Of a stretch of 16,302 nt of DNA, positions 14,813-16,302 are shown piece after piece; positions within the stretch are counted from its first letter, which is position 1; every line of letters starts with the position of its first letter. The translations under genes were made by a program, and so were the position numbers. The stretch comes from Ruminococcaceae bacterium UBA2806 (GTDB lineage Bacteria; Bacillota; Clostridia; Oscillospirales; Acutalibacteraceae), in contig DEHG01000024.1 in NCBI GenBank assembly GCA_002351795.1, positions 941 to 17,242 of the forward strand. The letters are read 5' to 3'. The notes under the pieces are model-generated. The model searched no databases. It was not told the DNA's origin and was given only the letters and a program-made list of their open reading frames with translations.

Positions 14813-14872
14813 GCGGCATACATATTTTTTATTTCTATCTCTTATATTTACTTGTTGATTTTTACAACAAAA

Positions 14873-15466
14873 TCAAAGCGCTACATTCTGTTCGTCAAGC
14901 GGAAGCTCGTAGGATGGCATAAAATCCCTGATAAAAATACCCACCTCCGGCATATCAAGCCTTGCAAGATACTTTTCGGATTCTTCCCTTGCCTTTCTGA
15001 ATTCATTATTTCCCATCTGTATCTCTTCAATGCACTTAATAAGCGCAGAAAGCTTATCCGCAGCCTTTATAAGCCGCAGCATATACTCATCCTCGCCCTG
15101 CGGAAGTATGACCTCCCGCATCTCCTCCTGCATATAATCTGGCAAGGTTGAAAGAAGCTGAAAAGCCGCCTCTTTTTCAATATCTGCATAGGCTTTACGC
15201 AAGGTCTTGCTCGAATATTTGATAGGAGTCGGAAGATCGCCTGTAATTATCTCTGTACAGTCATGATACATAGCAATTACTGCGGCACGTTCAACATTTA
15301 TACTGCCGCCGAAACATCTGTTATGTATTACGCACAGCGCATGGGCGATCATTGCGACCTCAAGACTATGTTCGCTGAGGTTTTCGTTTCTTGTATTTCT
15401 CATAAGCGACCATCTGTCGATATATTTCATTCTTGACATGACCGCATAAAAATGATACTGTTTCAT
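14873..15466 (-). CDS. yfbR: HD-domain 5'-deoxynucleotidase YfbR
   Basis: YfbR hydrolyses deoxyribonucleoside 5'-monophosphates to deoxynucleosides and phosphate in the cytoplasm, helping to balance dNTP pools. The 197-residue protein matches E. coli YfbR (199 residues) from the first residues (MKQYHF, RWSLMRN) to the end. The metal-binding HD set is intact: His33 in SEHS, His68-Asp69 in MYHD, and Asp137 in KAADK. Arg18-Trp19, Glu72 and Asp77 of the active site also fit. ATG 15466 has GGAGTGA four bases upstream. It diverges from a small plus-strand gene with 89 bases between them. After its stop only a weak AT-rich hairpin (14852-14870) is seen, with no T-run, so some read-through toward the LCP promoter region is possible. 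Confidence 0.94.
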   Translation of the reverse strand: MKQYHFYAVMSRMKYIDRWSLMRNTRNENLSEHSLEVAMIAHALCVIHNRCFGGSINVERAAVIAMYHDCTEIITGDLPTPIKYSSKTLRKAYADIEKEAAFQLLSTLPDYMQEEMREVILPQGEDEYMLRLIKAADKLSALIKCIEEIQMGNNEFRKAREESEKYLARLDMPEVGIFIRDFMPSYELPLDEQNVAL

Positions 15467-15494
15467 TTTTTCACTCCATTTTTTAATTCAGCCG

Positions 15495-15523
15495 ATTGTA
15501 AAGAATACATGAAAGTGATATAA
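15495..15523 (-). promoter_or_regulatory. Possible yfbR promoter
   Basis: On the minus strand TACAAT (15500-15495) would be the -10 box, with TTATAT (15523-15518) as a poor -35 at 17 bases. A start near 15488 gives a leader of about 22 bases. It overlaps the opposing promoter almost base for base. The weak -35 makes this tentative. Confidence 0.4.
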
Positions 15524-15524
15524 T
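15496..15524 (+). promoter_or_regulatory. SigA promoter of the small Cys-containing protein gene
   Basis: TTGTAA (15496-15501) and TATAAT (15519-15524) are 17 bases apart, and TG at 15516-15517 makes an extended -10. A start near 15531 leaves a leader of about 25 bases carrying AGGAGGT. Confidence 0.78.
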
Positions 15525-15555
15525 CTGATCATACCTGAATTGAGGAGGTAAGATC

Positions 15556-15738
15556 ATGAAGGAATCACTTTCATGCGAGAGCTGTACATATTATGTCTAC
15601 AATGAGGACTATGAAGAATACGAATGTCTTGTAAATCTGGATGAGGACGAATACTATGCCCTTATCAGCGGAACTATGAAGTCATGCCCGTATTACAGAA
15701 AAGATGATGAATACGGAATAGTCCGCAAGCAAATGTAA
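15556..15738 (+). CDS. Small acidic four-Cys protein, 60 aa (possibly DUF6472)
   Basis: This short protein is acidic and tyrosine-rich, with cysteines at 7, 10, 24 and 44 (CESC, ECLV, SCPYY). The CxxC followed by two further cysteines could hold a zinc or an iron-sulfur cluster, though no metal can be proved from sequence. It ends in DEYGIVRKQM. From memory it resembles small Firmicutes proteins called DUF6472, a tentative match. Function is unknown. The start is very firm: AGGAGGT (15543-15549) lies seven bases before ATG 15556, downstream of a good promoter. It diverges from yfbR and converges on the membrane protein gene 15 bases beyond its stop, with no clear terminator between them. Confidence 0.88.
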   Translation: MKESLSCESCTYYVYNEDYEEYECLVNLDEDEYYALISGTMKSCPYYRKDDEYGIVRKQM

Positions 15739-15753
15739 TAATGACCTCTGCGA

Positions 15754-16254
15754 TCAGATAAACATGGATACTATATACGGTATGCCATATGATATAAAAG
15801 TCATTATTACAGTAGCAAGAACAAGACCGCCGAGTATTGCAATGCAGGCGTCCTTGAGCTTGAAATGGAAAAGCGCAGCTACAAGTGATCCGGTCCATGC
15901 GCCGGTACCGGGAAGGGGTATGCCGACAAAGAGAAGCAGACCCCATTTTTTATGCTTCATTATTTTCTGTGCGCCCTTTTCGGCTTTTTCTTCAAGCTTG
16001 TTTATCATCTTGACAAATCTTGTATTTTTCAGAAGCTCAAATATTTTTTCGATAAACAAAAGTATGAACGGTATCGGAAGAATATTTCCGATTATGCATA
16101 TAGGTATAGCTTTCCACATATCTACATGAAGTATACTTGCGGCGATAAGTCCTCCACGAAGCTCCAGTATCGGGCACAATGATATTATAAACACAACTAT
16201 TTCTGCCGGCACTCCGCCAAGTGCAGATATTATACTTTGAATTAATCCTTCCAT
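15754..16254 (-). CDS. Small multidrug export-type membrane protein (COG2426, Sm_multidrug_ex)
   Basis: This 166-residue integral membrane protein has about four hydrophobic segments (about 17-37, 48-68, 103-127, 135-162) and a charged cytoplasmic loop (about 76-103, Lys/Glu-rich). The family motifs are visible: CPILELRGG near residues 27-35 and PLPGTGAWTG at 113-122. The family name refers to putative small multidrug export proteins, but transport has little direct support and the true substrate is unknown. The frame opens further upstream at 16287, but GGAGG (complement of 16260-16264) sits five bases before ATG 16254, which fixes the start. No promoter is visible in the 48 bases left in the window, so it may be preceded by another gene. 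Confidence 0.9.
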   Translation of the reverse strand: MEGLIQSIISALGGVPAEIVVFIISLCPILELRGGLIAASILHVDMWKAIPICIIGNILPIPFILLFIEKIFELLKNTRFVKMINKLEEKAEKGAQKIMKHKKWGLLLFVGIPLPGTGAWTGSLVAALFHFKLKDACIAILGGLVLATVIMTFISYGIPYIVSMFI

Positions 16255-16302
16255 ATTTTCCTCCGGATAATAAAAAACAAATGGCAACCTCTAAAAACCT
16301 TT

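Noticed and set aside
14852..14870. Terminator after yfbR (TTGTTG/CAACAA)
   Set aside because: The stem is six AT-rich pairs and no T-run follows on the minus strand.

Overview
The window looks like ordinary chromosome from a low-to-mid GC Gram-positive anaerobe. A Ruminococcus-like member of the Oscillospiraceae (Clostridia) fits best. The reasons are strong AGGAGG-type ribosome binding sites, many GTG and TTG starts, near-consensus SigA promoters, LytR-CpsA-Psr cell-wall ligases, a lipoprotein with a Ser/Asp/Glu-rich linker, and a propeller-sensor HD-GYP protein. The genus is an inference. No mobile element, tRNA, rRNA or CRISPR array was seen.

Layout, left part (plus strand). A terminator of an unseen upstream gene (27-57) is followed by an unrecognised two-helix membrane protein (84-641) and a GC-rich structured block (about 650-735). 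A promoter at 792-820 then serves a tight five-gene block: murC, speD, speA, speE and a carboxyspermidine dehydrogenase gene. It ends at a strong bidirectional terminator (6720-6760). The block joins one peptidoglycan step to polyamine synthesis. It carries pieces of two spermidine routes side by side: decarboxylated-SAM aminopropyl transfer (SpeD + SpeE) and aspartate-semialdehyde condensation (CASDH). The carboxyspermidine decarboxylase and the agmatinase that would complete the chemistry are both absent.

Middle part (minus strand). An unrecognised lipoprotein (6762-8414) has its own perfect-consensus promoter. Upstream of it is a 994-residue sensor with about 14 beta-propeller repeats, a Y_Y_Y domain, a membrane helix and an intact HD-GYP c-di-GMP phosphodiesterase domain. 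Next come two tandem LytR-CpsA-Psr proteins, the envelope ligases that attach polymers to peptidoglycan. The first is driven by a strong promoter with an inverted repeat at its predicted transcription start.

Right part. yfbR (dNMP 5'-nucleotidase, minus) and a 60-residue Cys-containing protein (plus) diverge from an 89-bp region where the two predicted promoters overlap almost exactly. A small membrane protein of the Sm_multidrug_ex (COG2426) family lies at the right edge on the minus strand.

Three starts are moved downstream of the longest reading frame on ribosome-binding-site evidence (murC, lipoprotein, second LCP), and a fourth (the COG2426 protein) likewise. The best candidates for something new are the hybrid polyamine operon and the propeller-HD-GYP sensor. 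Several palindromes and direct repeats at promoters are testable regulatory sites. No clearly new defence or mobile system was found.
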